Positions 35,421 to 43,826 of a stretch of 64,000 nucleotides of DNA are shown here, one piece after another. The notes beneath the pieces are model-generated. The model made no database searches. It had not been told where the DNA came from and saw only the letters and a program-made list of their open reading frames with translations. The translations under genes were made by a program, and so were the position numbers. The stretch's first letter is position 1, and every line of letters starts with the position of its first letter. This DNA comes from Weissella bombi (GTDB taxonomy: Bacteria > Bacillota > Bacilli > Lactobacillales > Lactobacillaceae), in the NCBI RefSeq assembly GCF_900094835.1, contig NZ_FMAO01000001.1:1-64000 (forward strand), read 5' to 3'.

Positions 35421-36038
35421 CTATTCATAAAATAAATTATAAACATTTTGGTAACTAAGTTCATCGCCAACGAAATATAATGTATCATTTTGATAAATTT
35501 TTGCATATGGACCTGGTGAAAGTGTAAGATGATTTTCATGTAGAATACCAACTAAGGTTGTGCCAGTTCGATGCCAAAAATTTAATTCACTAATTGTTTT
35601 ATCAAACATTGAGGATTGATTGACTAGTTTCAATTCGTAAGGGGTAAATGGGTTATATTTCTTATAGTATTGTGTTTGTTCAATGAAATCATTGAGTGAT
35701 TGAGTAAGTTTAACTAATCCAATTTGTTGTTCTGCAATTTGGTTAGTTAGATCTGTTTGCAGGTTTTGCAAATTTTGAGCATCACTTTCAGAATTAACAA
35801 ATTCTTGCGCCTTTTCACGAGAAATGACGATAGCTCCGCTACCATGATGTGTTTCTACAATATCTAAATCTTCTAAGATACTAATAGCACGGCGAGCAGT
35901 TTCTGATGAAACGCCGAAATTAGTGGCCAATGTTGAACGAGCATGGATTTTAGTCCCTACTTGTAATTGACCGCTACTAATTTGTTCAGCAATCCTTAAA
36001 GCGATTATACGATATCGGGGTTGTTTAATTGCTGGCAT
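35421..36038 (-). CDS. busR: BusR-like GntR/RCK_C regulator of glycine betaine uptake
   Basis: A 205-residue regulator. The N-terminal GntR winged helix (about 8-75) contains FGVSSETARRAISILEDLDIV. A coiled coil spans about 85-125 and a C-terminal RCK_C (TrkA-C) domain about 135-205 (ELKLVNQSS ... GPYAKIYQNDTLYFVG). This is the architecture of BusR, which represses the betaine importer when bound to cyclic di-AMP in Lactococcus and Streptococcus. Position divergent from busAA-busAB agrees. GGAGG lies 5 bases before the ATG. Ligand binding is inferred. Confidence 0.88.
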   Translation of the reverse strand: MPAIKQPRYRIIALRIAEQISSGQLQVGTKIHARSTLATNFGVSSETARRAISILEDLDIVETHHGSGAIVISREKAQEFVNSESDAQNLQNLQTDLTNQIAEQQIGLVKLTQSLNDFIEQTQYYKKYNPFTPYELKLVNQSSMFDKTISELNFWHRTGTTLVGILHENHLTLSPGPYAKIYQNDTLYFVGDELSYQNVYNLFYE

Positions 36039-36195
36039 AACGTCCTCCTAAAATCAGTCATATGTTTTTAGCATACCATAGATTTGGTTGAACGTGACGC
36101 TTAAAGTATTTTTAAAATAAATTGGTATTTCAATTCAATCCGCTTCCTTATCACTATTTTAGTTAATATGGAACGATTGGTATAGTAGTTTTTAT

Positions 36196-36226
36196 TTGAC
36201 CAAAGTGACAACTTTATGTTTAAAAT
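36196..36226 (+). promoter_or_regulatory. Candidate busAA promoter
   Basis: TTGACC (36196-36201) is followed after 19 bases by TAAAAT (36221-36226); an alternative TTAAAA at 36220 gives 18. The element lies within the inverted repeat at 36203-36239, as expected for a repressed promoter. Confidence 0.5.
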
Positions 36227-36239
36227 AGAATTGTCACTT
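36203..36239. promoter_or_regulatory. Candidate bipartite BusR operator
   Basis: AAGTGACAA (36203-36211) and its exact reverse complement TTGTCACTT (36231-36239) are separated by 19 bases. The left arm starts next to the -35 and the right arm lies just downstream of the -10. BusR is reported to need two spaced half-motifs, which this arrangement resembles. Occupancy is inferred. Confidence 0.6.
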
Positions 36240-36283
36240 AGCGAAAGCCTAAAAACTTTCGAACAAGTAGGAGGAGAAAATAT

Positions 36284-37549
36284 ATGTCAAAGGTAAAAAT
36301 TGAACACCTGACTAAGATTTTCGGAAAGCGTGTAAAGCCAGCCTTACAGATGGTTGAGCAACACGAATCAAAAACTGATATCTTAAAGAAGACAGGCGCT
36401 ACAGTTGGTGTTTATGACGCTAACTTGTCTGTTGAAGAAGGTGAAATATTCGTTATCATGGGACTTTCTGGTTCTGGTAAGTCAACGTTGATTCGATTGT
36501 TAAATCGATTGATTGAACCTACTTCAGGTCATATCTACATTGACGATGATGACGTTTCAAAAATGAATAAAGAAAAGTTACTCGAAGTTCGTCGTAAGAA
36601 GATGAGCATGGTATTCCAGAGTTTCGGCCTTTTCCCACATCGTACGATTTTGCAAAATACTGAGTACGGTTTGGAAGTACAGGGTGTTCCTAAAGCTGAA
36701 CGTCGTGAAAAGGCGGAAAAGGCGTTAGAAAATGCCAACTTGTTGGCATTCGAGAATCAATATCCTAACCAACTATCTGGTGGTATGCAACAACGTGTTG
36801 GTCTTGCTCGTGCCTTAGCGAACGACCCTGAAATCCTACTAATGGATGAGGCGTTCTCAGCACTTGACCCATTGATTCGTCGTGATATGCAAGATGAATT
36901 GTTGGATTTGCAAGAGCAATATAAGAAGACAATTATCTTTATTTCCCACGATTTGAATGAGGCCCTACGTATTGGTGATCGTATTGCCATTATGAAGGAC
37001 GGGGAAGTTGTTCAAATCGGTACTGGTGAGGAAATTGTTACGCAGCCAGCCAATGATTATGTTCGTGCCTTCGTCGAAGACGTTGACCGTTCAAAGGTTT
37101 TGACGGCTGAAAACATTATGATTCCACCATTCTTTACAAACATTGAGGTCGATGGACCTAACGTTGCATTAAAGAAGATGCGTACTGAAGAGGTATCTGG
37201 TCTAATTGCGGTTGACCGTAAGCGTCAGTTCCGTGGCTTTATCTCAAGTGAGGATGCTATTCGTGCCCGTACAGAAGGATTATCACTAGCTGACGTTGCT
37301 AAGAAGATTCCAACGGTTGCACCCGATATGTTAGTTATGGATATTATGCCATTAATTTATGACTCACCTACACCATTAGCTGTTGTTGATGAGGATGGAC
37401 GTTTACGTGGAACGTTAATTCGTGGACGTGTTCTTCAAGCATTAGCTGAAAATGGTGAGATGAGTGAAGAAGAATCTGCTGCTAAGAGTGTTGTTGCAGA
37501 CCAAGCTGAATCCGAAACAGCTCAACTAGAGTCAAAGGAGGAGGTATAA
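36284..37549 (+). CDS. busAA: Glycine betaine ABC transporter ATP-binding subunit
   Basis: A 421-residue ABC ATPase of the OpuAA/ProV type. Walker A is GLSGSGKST (60-68), the signature is LSGGMQQRV, Walker B is [12 protein letters not shown], and the switch His lies in ISHDLNEA. After the ATPase a tandem CBS module (about 280-395) senses ionic strength in OpuA homologues, and an acidic tail ends the protein. GGAGGAG precedes the ATG. The next gene starts one base after the stop. Codon choice is strongly AAG-biased, suggesting high expression. Confidence 0.95.
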   Translation: MSKVKIEHLTKIFGKRVKPALQMVEQHESKTDILKKTGATVGVYDANLSVEEGEIFVIMGLSGSGKSTLIRLLNRLIEPTSGHIYIDDDDVSKMNKEKLLEVRRKKMSMVFQSFGLFPHRTILQNTEYGLEVQGVPKAERREKAEKALENANLLAFENQYPNQLSGGMQQRVGLARALANDPEILLMDEAFSALDPLIRRDMQDELLDLQEQYKKTIIFISHDLNEALRIGDRIAIMKDGEVVQIGTGEEIVTQPANDYVRAFVEDVDRSKVLTAENIMIPPFFTNIEVDGPNVALKKMRTEEVSGLIAVDRKRQFRGFISSEDAIRARTEGLSLADVAKKIPTVAPDMLVMDIMPLIYDSPTPLAVVDEDGRLRGTLIRGRVLQALAENGEMSEEESAAKSVVADQAESETAQLESKEEV

Positions 37550-37550
37550 A

Positions 37551-39281
37551 ATGTTCGTTTTAGCAGATTTGTTTCCTAAATTACCTTTAGGACCATGGGT
37601 AGATAGTGGTGTTGATTGGTTAACTGATCATCTAGGTGGTTTCTTTGATGCATTGCAAAGTGCTGGAAACGCTGTGATGAATACAATGACTAATGGATTG
37701 ATGACAATTCCAGTTTGGTTATTCATTATTGGTATGACAATTTTTGCCATTTTAATGTTTGGTAAGAAGTGGGGTATTCCACTATTTACATTTGTTGGTT
37801 TAATTATTGTTGAAAATCAGAACTTATGGTCTGATTTGATGAACACATTTACGTTAGTTATTATTTCTAGTTTGATTTCGGTTATTATCGGAGTCCCACT
37901 AGGAATTTGGATGGCAAAGAATGAAACGGTTAATAAAATTATTCAACCAATTCTTGATTTCATGCAAACAATGCCTGCCTTTGTTTACTTGATTCCAGCC
38001 GTTGCCTTCTTCGGTATCGGTGTGGTTCCAGGTGTGTTTGCCTCTGTTATCTTCTCATTGCCACCAACAGTGCGTATGTCAAACTTAGGTATTCGTCAAG
38101 TACCTACAGATTTGGTTGAAGCTGCTGATTCATATGGTTCTACTGGAAAGCAAAAGTTGTTTAAGGTTGAATTGCCTTTGGCTAAGGGAACAATCTTCTC
38201 AGGTATTAATCAGACATTGATGCTAGCTTTGTCAATGGTTGTTATTGCCTCAATGATTGGTGCTCCTGGATTAGGACGTGGTGTTCTATCTGCCGTGCAA
38301 AACGCTGATATTGGTAAAGGTTTCGTCAACGGTCTTTCATTGGTTATTTTGGCCATTATTATTGATCGTTTCACGCAACAACTTAACCGTACACCTGCTC
38401 AAAAGTCAGAATCAAAGCCAAAGCATCACTGGAAGGGCTGGACATCTATTGTTGTTGCCGTAGCCATGATCGGTGGTGGTGTGGTTAACTCAGTTACTTC
38501 AGCAAGTTCACAAAAAGAATCAATTAAGTTGGTTTATGTGCAATGGGATTCTGAAGTTGCATCAAGTAACGTATTGGCACAAGCTATGCGCCAACACGGT
38601 TATGATGTTGATTTGACACCATTGGATAATTCAATTATGTGGCAGTCAATTGCTAATGGCCAAGCTGATGCTTCTGTATCTGCATGGTTGCCATTGACTC
38701 ACAAGGCACAATATAACAAGTACAAGTCAGATATTGACTTAGTTGGTCCTAATTTGAAGGGTGCTAAGACTGGTTTGGTTGTACCAAAGTATATGAATGT
38801 AAATTCTATTGCTGATTTGCAAGACCAAGCTGGTAAGAAGGTTACTGCTATTGAACCTGGTGCTGGTGTAACAAGCTCAGCTGAAAAGGCTATGAAGGAC
38901 TACGGTTTGGATAGCAAGGGATGGCAAGTAACACCATCATCATCTGGAGCAATGGCTGTTGCGCTAGGTAAGGCGATTAAAGCTAAGCAAGACATTGTTG
39001 TTACTGGTTGGGAACCACACTGGATGTTCCAAAAGTATGATTTGAAGTACTTGGCAGATCCAAAGAAGACATTCGGTGATTCTGAGACGCTTAACACAAT
39101 GACTCGTAAGGGATTGAAGGAAGACAAGCCTGATGCATACAAGGTCCTTAAGAACTTTAAGTGGACTAAGGATGATATGGGTAAGGTTATGCTTGATATC
39201 CAAAATGGTAAATCAGCCAAGCAAGCCGCAAACGACTGGATCAAGGCACATCAATCAAAGGTTGATGCTTGGTTCAAGTAA
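37551..39281 (+). CDS. busAB: Glycine betaine ABC transporter permease fused to substrate-binding domain
   Basis: A 576-residue fusion. The permease part (about 45-290) has several membrane helices and the coupling-loop region EAADSYGSTGKQKLFKVELP. After a linker with one more hydrophobic segment (about 300-320), an OpuAC-type binding domain (about 325-576) contains VYVQWDSEVASSNV, WQSIANGQADASVSAWLP and GWEPHWMF, whose tryptophans form the aromatic cage for the quaternary amine. The fusion tethers two binding domains to each dimeric transporter, as in Lactococcus OpuA. Coupled to busAA. Confidence 0.95.
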   Translation: MFVLADLFPKLPLGPWVDSGVDWLTDHLGGFFDALQSAGNAVMNTMTNGLMTIPVWLFIIGMTIFAILMFGKKWGIPLFTFVGLIIVENQNLWSDLMNTFTLVIISSLISVIIGVPLGIWMAKNETVNKIIQPILDFMQTMPAFVYLIPAVAFFGIGVVPGVFASVIFSLPPTVRMSNLGIRQVPTDLVEAADSYGSTGKQKLFKVELPLAKGTIFSGINQTLMLALSMVVIASMIGAPGLGRGVLSAVQNADIGKGFVNGLSLVILAIIIDRFTQQLNRTPAQKSESKPKHHWKGWTSIVVAVAMIGGGVVNSVTSASSQKESIKLVYVQWDSEVASSNVLAQAMRQHGYDVDLTPLDNSIMWQSIANGQADASVSAWLPLTHKAQYNKYKSDIDLVGPNLKGAKTGLVVPKYMNVNSIADLQDQAGKKVTAIEPGAGVTSSAEKAMKDYGLDSKGWQVTPSSSGAMAVALGKAIKAKQDIVVTGWEPHWMFQKYDLKYLADPKKTFGDSETLNTMTRKGLKEDKPDAYKVLKNFKWTKDDMGKVMLDIQNGKSAKQAANDWIKAHQSKVDAWFK

Positions 39282-39293
39282 GGAAAATATATA

Positions 39294-39464
39294 ATGTTAG
39301 CCGAAAAAATTGAAGATGCCTGTATCTACCTCGTTGTACTTACACTTGTTATTGCAATTGGTGCAACGGTGATGGCAGACAAATCGTTGTTCGCTCAAGT
39401 TATCATGGTCGTAGGGGCTATGACAGGATCAGTAATGGTCGTGAGGGAATGGCGAAACAATTAA
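39294..39464 (+). CDS. Small two-helix membrane protein downstream of busAB
   Basis: A 56-residue ORF with AAGGA 9 bases before its ATG, starting 12 bases after busAB and ending just before the operon terminator. It has two hydrophobic helices (about 11-28 and 33-50), a short turn MADKS between them, a charged start (AEKIED) and a charged end (REWRNN). No family is recognised. Its place inside the betaine operon suggests a small subunit or modulator of the transporter, which is inference only. Confidence 0.65.
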   Translation: MLAEKIEDACIYLVVLTLVIAIGATVMADKSLFAQVIMVVGAMTGSVMVVREWRNN

Positions 39465-39473
39465 TAAGGTTTT

Positions 39474-39513
39474 AAAGTCATAAAGACTACTAGTAGTCTT
39501 TATGACTTTTTTA
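39474..39513. terminator. Terminator of the busA operon
   Basis: AAAGTCATAAAGACTACT (39474-39491) is directly followed by its perfect reverse complement (39492-39509) and then T residues. The 36-base palindrome is strong. Confidence 0.92.
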
Positions 39514-39534
39514 TTTTATAATTGTGAATTTTCA

Positions 39535-39562
39535 TTGACATTATTGTGAATTAATATACAAT
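39535..39562 (+). promoter_or_regulatory. Candidate nox promoter with TTGTGAA motifs
   Basis: A perfect TTGACA (39535-39540) and TACAAT (39557-39562) are spaced 16 bases apart. TTGTGAA, the half-site of the redox repressor Rex, occurs in the spacer (39543-39549) and again at about 39521 and 39630. No complete TTGTGAA-N6-TTCACAA is present, so Rex control is only possible. Confidence 0.5.
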
Positions 39563-39699
39563 ATAAGTGTGTTAAATAATTTTATTAGTTTGTAAAAGCT
39601 ATTAAATGGGGAATAATAATCATTGTTATATTGTGAACAATAGTTTAATACACTTATGGAAATGATGGATAAGACTAGAAAGTATACGGGGAAAACTAA

Positions 39700-41046
39700 A
39701 TGGTTAAAATTGCAGTAATTGGTAGTACACACGCAGGAACTTTCTCAGCAACACAAATTAAGCAACAAAATCCGGATGCCGAAATAACGGTTTATGAAAA
39801 AGGAACGACTGTTTCATTCCTATCATGTGGGATTGCTTTATGGTTAGGAAATAACATATCAGATGAACAACGTATGTTCTATGAAACACCAGAATCAATG
39901 GTTGAACAAGGCATTACAATGAAGATGCAGCATGAAGTTGTTGAAGCTAACTTGGTAACTAAAACTGTGCGAGTTAAAAATTTGTTAACGGCAGAGATGG
40001 CAACCGAGAGTTTTGATAAAATTGTCATTGCTACCGGTTCGAAGCCAGTGGTACCTGATATTAAAGGAATTGACAGTGAAAACATCTATATGATTAAATC
40101 ATGGGAAGACGCTAAACGTATTAAGGCTGTATCTGATGATATTTCACGAGTAATTGTGATTGGTGCGGGTTATATCGGTGCCGAAGTGGCAGAGCAATAT
40201 TCAGTTAATGGTAAAAAGGTAACTTTAATTGATGCGGCCGACCGTGTGCTACCAAATAACTTTAGTCCAATAATTACGGATCGTATAGCAGCAGCTTTCA
40301 CTGAAAACAATGTCACGTTGGCTTTGTCACAGAGTGTTAATGGTTTTGAAGATTTACCAGATGGCGGTATTCGTGTAACAACAAGTAAAGGTAGTTATGA
40401 CGCAGATATTGCAGTATTAGGAATAGGTTTCGTACCTAATACTGATTTATTTACTGACCAAGTTGAAATGTTGTCTAATGGTGCTATTGTTACAAATAAG
40501 TACATGGAAACTAGTGTGCCTGATGTTTTTGCTGCTGGAGATGCAACGACAGTCTTTTATAACCCAACTCAAGCTCATGATTATATTCCGTTAGCAACTA
40601 ATGCGATTCGACAAGGTATGTTGGTAGGACGCAATATTAATGGTCATAATCTAGCTTATAATGGTACTCAGGCATCTTCTGCAGTTGAGTTATATGGTTA
40701 TGCGATGTCATCAGCTGGATTGAATAAAGTTAGTGCACAATCACGTGATTTAGATGTTGTAGAAACAGTTTATGAAGAAGATTATCGACCTGATTTTATG
40801 TTATCAACCACGCCAGTGCTATCACTTCTTACTTGGGACAAGAAAACACGGCGCGTGTTAGGGGCAGCCTTTATGTCAAAGCATGACACGTCACAGGCAG
40901 CTAATGTGGTATCATTAGCTATTCAAAACCAAATGACGATTGATGATTTAGCAATGGCAGACTTTTTCTTCCAACCAAACTTTACGCAACCGATTAATTT
41001 TGTTGGTGCTGTTGCTCTTAAGGCAGTTAACGATAATATGGCATAA
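39700..41046 (+). CDS. nox: NADH oxidase (water-forming), FAD-dependent
   Basis: A 448-residue flavoprotein that reduces oxygen to water with NADH and regenerates NAD. The FAD fold starts VIGSTHAGT with H11. The redox cysteine is C43 in FLSCGIALW, used as a sulfenic acid in NADH oxidase. The NADH-binding fold is VIGAGYIGAEVAEQY near residue 150, the second FAD motif is FAAGDA, and a dimerisation domain ends the protein. CoA disulfide reductases are close relatives. The start follows ACGGGGAAAAC. It is monocistronic, with a 235-base leader/promoter region. Confidence 0.92.
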   Translation: MVKIAVIGSTHAGTFSATQIKQQNPDAEITVYEKGTTVSFLSCGIALWLGNNISDEQRMFYETPESMVEQGITMKMQHEVVEANLVTKTVRVKNLLTAEMATESFDKIVIATGSKPVVPDIKGIDSENIYMIKSWEDAKRIKAVSDDISRVIVIGAGYIGAEVAEQYSVNGKKVTLIDAADRVLPNNFSPIITDRIAAAFTENNVTLALSQSVNGFEDLPDGGIRVTTSKGSYDADIAVLGIGFVPNTDLFTDQVEMLSNGAIVTNKYMETSVPDVFAAGDATTVFYNPTQAHDYIPLATNAIRQGMLVGRNINGHNLAYNGTQASSAVELYGYAMSSAGLNKVSAQSRDLDVVETVYEEDYRPDFMLSTTPVLSLLTWDKKTRRVLGAAFMSKHDTSQAANVVSLAIQNQMTIDDLAMADFFFQPNFTQPINFVGAVALKAVNDNMA

Positions 41047-41060
41047 AAATGACGAAATCA

Positions 41061-41089
41061 TTGACTTAAAAATAAGAATCGTCTAATAT
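41061..41089 (+). promoter_or_regulatory. Promoter of the methionine T-box operon
   Basis: TTGACT (41061-41066) and TAATAT (41084-41089) with an ideal 17-base spacer. Transcription would begin near 41096, at the 5' end of the T-box leader. Confidence 0.65.
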
Positions 41090-41095
41090 GAAGGG

Positions 41096-41391
41096 TATAA
41101 TTTAAAACAAAGTGATCAGGAAAGTATATATTAATCTAAATTTTAGAGAACTACGGGTTGGTGGAACGTAGTATAAGGATGATGTAGAAAATGGCCTGTG
41201 ATTGGGTATTATGAATGGCAAGATCATGAATAATACACGGGTTGGTCTTCGTTATTAGACACACGTGTAGGTACGGCATCATTTCGCCCGCTGCTTGCAC
41301 GTTTGGAGTTTCTTTTAAGTAATTAATTGGAAAAAATAGAATGGTAACACGATAAGTCGTTTCTAGGTATATCCTAGGGACGGCTTTTTTT
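41096..41391 (+). ncRNA. T-box leader, probably methionine-specific
   Basis: Stem I closes with TGATC (41113-41117) against GATCA (41222-41226). AGAGA and the distal loop GGTTGGTGGAA between ACTACG and CGTAGT are standard stem I signatures. An ATG at 41211-41213 sits where the specifier codon is expected. The antiterminator bulge is TGGT (41342-41345), pairing with an ACCA tRNA end. A 14-bp terminator (41354-41386) and T run follow. Uncharged tRNA-Met would favour readthrough into metQ-msrA. The tRNA-Met at 369-442 has discriminator A, as required. Confidence 0.87.
41354..41391 (+). terminator. Regulated terminator of the T-box
   Basis: AAGTCGTTTCTAGG pairs with CCTAGGGACGGCTT around TATAT and is followed by seven T. 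Its 5' side overlaps the antiterminator region. Confidence 0.9.
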
Positions 41392-41413
41392 GTTGGGAAA
41401 GATGGGTGTTTTA

Positions 41414-42247
41414 ATGAATAAATTTTTAATCGGTACAATCGGTTTGTTGGGAGCTACGACAATTGGGTCAACAATATTGACACAACAGGTTTCTGCGGAC
41501 AGTAAGCCTAAAACAGTAACTGTTGGGCTAGTTGGTGACTCTGATCGCCAATTGTGGAATTATGTTAAAAAGGATGCTGCAAAAAAATATAATATTAATA
41601 TCAAATTAAAGTTATTTACGGATTACGTTAAGCCAAATCAAGCATTAGTTGATAATTCAATTGATTTAAATGCAATGCAAACGATTGATTATTTTAATGA
41701 ACAGAATAAGCATTTGGGTAATAAACTTGTTGCAATTGGTAAGACATATGTTACGCCAATTCGGATGTATTCCGAAAAGCATGATAGTCTAAAAGAACTC
41801 CCTAAGGGTGGAACTATCATTGTTCCAAATGATGGTTCAAATGAAAAAAGAGCACTGGATGTTTTAGAAGAAGCTAAATTGATTAAATACGATCATTCTA
41901 AGAAGGTGCCTGGCGTTGCAGACATCACACAAAACAAGAAGAATTTTAAGATTAAAGAAGTTAATTCTGAACAAACGGCGTCAGCACTAAAAGGGGTTGA
42001 TGCAGGTGTTGTTAATACTAATTATGCTTTGGATGCCAAATTAGATATTGATAAGGCGCTTTACACAGAACCTGTTAATAAAGCTAATAAAGGGTACATT
42101 AACATTATTGTTGCTCGTAAGGATAAGCAAAACAAGAAGGTTTACAAGCAAGTCGTTAAAGCTTATCAGACTGAACAGACCAAGAAACATATGCACGATT
42201 TGTATGGTTCAGCTGAAAAAGCAGCATGGGATATTAAATTGAAATAG
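41414..42247 (+). CDS. MetQ/NlpA-family methionine-binding protein, non-lipidated
   Basis: A 277-residue extracytoplasmic binding protein. Family blocks are TVGLVGDSDRQLWNYV, IKLKLFTDYVKPNQAL, DLNAMQTIDYF, VPNDGSNEKRAL and VNTNYALDAKL. The signal segment ends in QQVSADS, a signal peptidase I site, and there is no cysteine lipobox, unusual for MetQ. No metN or metP permease genes adjoin. The methionine T-box upstream supports methionine as ligand. ATG 41414 follows the partial site GATGGGTG; ATG 41402 is an alternative. msrA follows after 13 bases. Confidence 0.87.
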   Translation: MNKFLIGTIGLLGATTIGSTILTQQVSADSKPKTVTVGLVGDSDRQLWNYVKKDAAKKYNINIKLKLFTDYVKPNQALVDNSIDLNAMQTIDYFNEQNKHLGNKLVAIGKTYVTPIRMYSEKHDSLKELPKGGTIIVPNDGSNEKRALDVLEEAKLIKYDHSKKVPGVADITQNKKNFKIKEVNSEQTASALKGVDAGVVNTNYALDAKLDIDKALYTEPVNKANKGYINIIVARKDKQNKKVYKQVVKAYQTEQTKKHMHDLYGSAEKAAWDIKLK

Positions 42248-42260
42248 GAGATGAATTATT

Positions 42261-42791
42261 ATGGCAGAAGAAACGGCAATATTTGCAGGCGGGTGCTTTT
42301 GGTGCATGGTTGAACCTTTTGAAACGTTACCTGGTATTTTAAAGGTACGCTCAGGTTATACAGGCGGTTTTAAAGATAATCCAACGTATGCTGAGGTGAA
42401 GGCGCATGAAACGGGCCATACTGAAGCAGTTAAAGTCTGGTTTGATAATGATGTTGTTAACTATAAAGATTTAGTAAATCTTTATTGGCAAACGGCTGAT
42501 CCAACTGATGCTATGGGTCAATTTCAAGATCGTGGTGATAATTATCGACCTGTTATTTTTGTCAATTCAGATGAACAATTAGCGATTGCTGAAGAATCAA
42601 AACAACAATTAGTTGCATCAGGTATCTTTGGTGATGATCCAATTGTAACTAAGATTGAAAAAGCAGCAACTTTCTGGGATGCTGAGGAAGAGCACCAGCA
42701 GTTTTATCGTAAGCATGCGGATATTTATGCTGATGAAAAACAAGATAGAGATGCTTATAAAAAGAAGTATTGGGGTGCTGAAAGTAAATAA
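42261..42791 (+). CDS. msrA: Peptide-methionine (S)-S-oxide reductase
   Basis: A 176-residue repair enzyme that reduces methionine S-sulfoxide. The catalytic motif is GCFWC with nucleophile C12, and GYTGG, GHTEAV and [16 protein letters not shown] are conserved. C15 may act as the resolving cysteine, since no C-terminal cysteine is present. TAGGAGATG precedes the ATG. It lies behind metQ with no terminator between them, so it is probably under the methionine T-box. Confidence 0.95.
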   Translation: MAEETAIFAGGCFWCMVEPFETLPGILKVRSGYTGGFKDNPTYAEVKAHETGHTEAVKVWFDNDVVNYKDLVNLYWQTADPTDAMGQFQDRGDNYRPVIFVNSDEQLAIAEESKQQLVASGIFGDDPIVTKIEKAATFWDAEEEHQQFYRKHADIYADEKQDRDAYKKKYWGAESK

Positions 42792-42816
42792 TGGTTAATT
42801 GGAAAATTGTTGTCTC

Positions 42817-43755
42817 ATGAAGTATAGATTTTTAGTAAATCCAGTTGCTGGTCAGGCACAAGAAAAATGGCGACTGTTAAAGAGATATTTAACTGAACAA
42901 TCATTTGATTATAATGTTTGTTTCTCGAAAAAATCTGGGGATATTCAGCAATATTTAACTGAGAAGTATGAAGATGTAGCGCAACAAATTGTTATTATAA
43001 TGGGTGGTGATGGGACACTACATGAAGCAATTAATGGCGTATTAAAAAATACTGAAGTTAAACGTCAAATACCGATTGCTTATATTTCTGCAGGGTCGGG
43101 AAATGACTTTGCCCGATTTTATAATTTATCCAATAATCCGGTAGTTGCGTTTAAACAGATTAATCAAAAAATTAAGCAACAACAATTTCGCTTGATTGAT
43201 ATTGGAAAATATGTCGATGAACGTACGAAACTAATAACTTACTTCGTGAATAACATGGGGATTGGTATTGATGCAATGACCGTTAACTTTGCTAACGTGT
43301 CGCAGACAAAACGTTTGTTAAATAAATTACACGTTGGTAATTGGAGTTATTTGTTAGCAGTATTTAAGAGCCTTGTTAAGCAAGACGCTTTTGATGTGAT
43401 GATAACTACTCCTGATAAGCAACGTATTCATACACAAAAAGGTTATTTGGTGACAGTTGCTAATAATCCTTACTTTGGTGGTGGTGTTAAAATACTGCCA
43501 GGTGCGGATCCAACTGATGGCATATTAGATGTTATTGTTGTTGATAAACCAAAAAATATTTTTCGACTTATTTGGCTCTTGGGTGCTTTATTTCGTGGTA
43601 ATCATTATCGATATCCGGAGGTTAATCACATCAAATCAGCACAAGTGATTTTGAAAACAAAAGCGCCTGAATACAGTCATCTAGACGGTGAATCTTTTCC
43701 TGCGCAATCCTATAATGCACAAATTCAGGTAACTAAATACCCATTAATTTTTTAA
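42817..43755 (+). CDS. Diacylglycerol kinase family (YegS/DgkB-like) lipid kinase
   Basis: A 312-residue soluble lipid kinase. RFLVNPVAG opens the catalytic domain, and MGGDGTLHEAINGV is the ATP site. SGNDFARFY and the C-terminal HLDGE are conserved as in Bacillus DgkB, which recycles diacylglycerol from lipoteichoic acid synthesis. Upstream ribosome sites are weak. I chose ATG 42817; a TTG at 42799 would add six residues. It follows msrA after 25 bases and may share that transcript. Confidence 0.88.
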   Translation: MKYRFLVNPVAGQAQEKWRLLKRYLTEQSFDYNVCFSKKSGDIQQYLTEKYEDVAQQIVIIMGGDGTLHEAINGVLKNTEVKRQIPIAYISAGSGNDFARFYNLSNNPVVAFKQINQKIKQQQFRLIDIGKYVDERTKLITYFVNNMGIGIDAMTVNFANVSQTKRLLNKLHVGNWSYLLAVFKSLVKQDAFDVMITTPDKQRIHTQKGYLVTVANNPYFGGGVKILPGADPTDGILDVIVVDKPKNIFRLIWLLGALFRGNHYRYPEVNHIKSAQVILKTKAPEYSHLDGESFPAQSYNAQIQVTKYPLIF

Positions 43756-43763
43756 AAACATAT

Positions 43764-43818
43764 AAAAAAGGCACCTTAGCTTAATCACAGTTTCTGTAAC
43801 AAGCTAAGGTGCCTTTTT
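43764..43818. terminator. Bidirectional terminator between lipid kinase and rnjA
   Basis: AAAAAAGGCACCTTAGCTT pairs with AAGCTAAGGTGCCTTTTT across a 19-base loop. It serves the two converging genes. Confidence 0.92.
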
Positions 43819-43826
43819 ATTGTTTA

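Noticed and set aside
38900-39244. A 114-codon minus-strand frame opposite busAB
   Set aside because: Antisense shadow of the conserved substrate-binding domain; no ribosome site.
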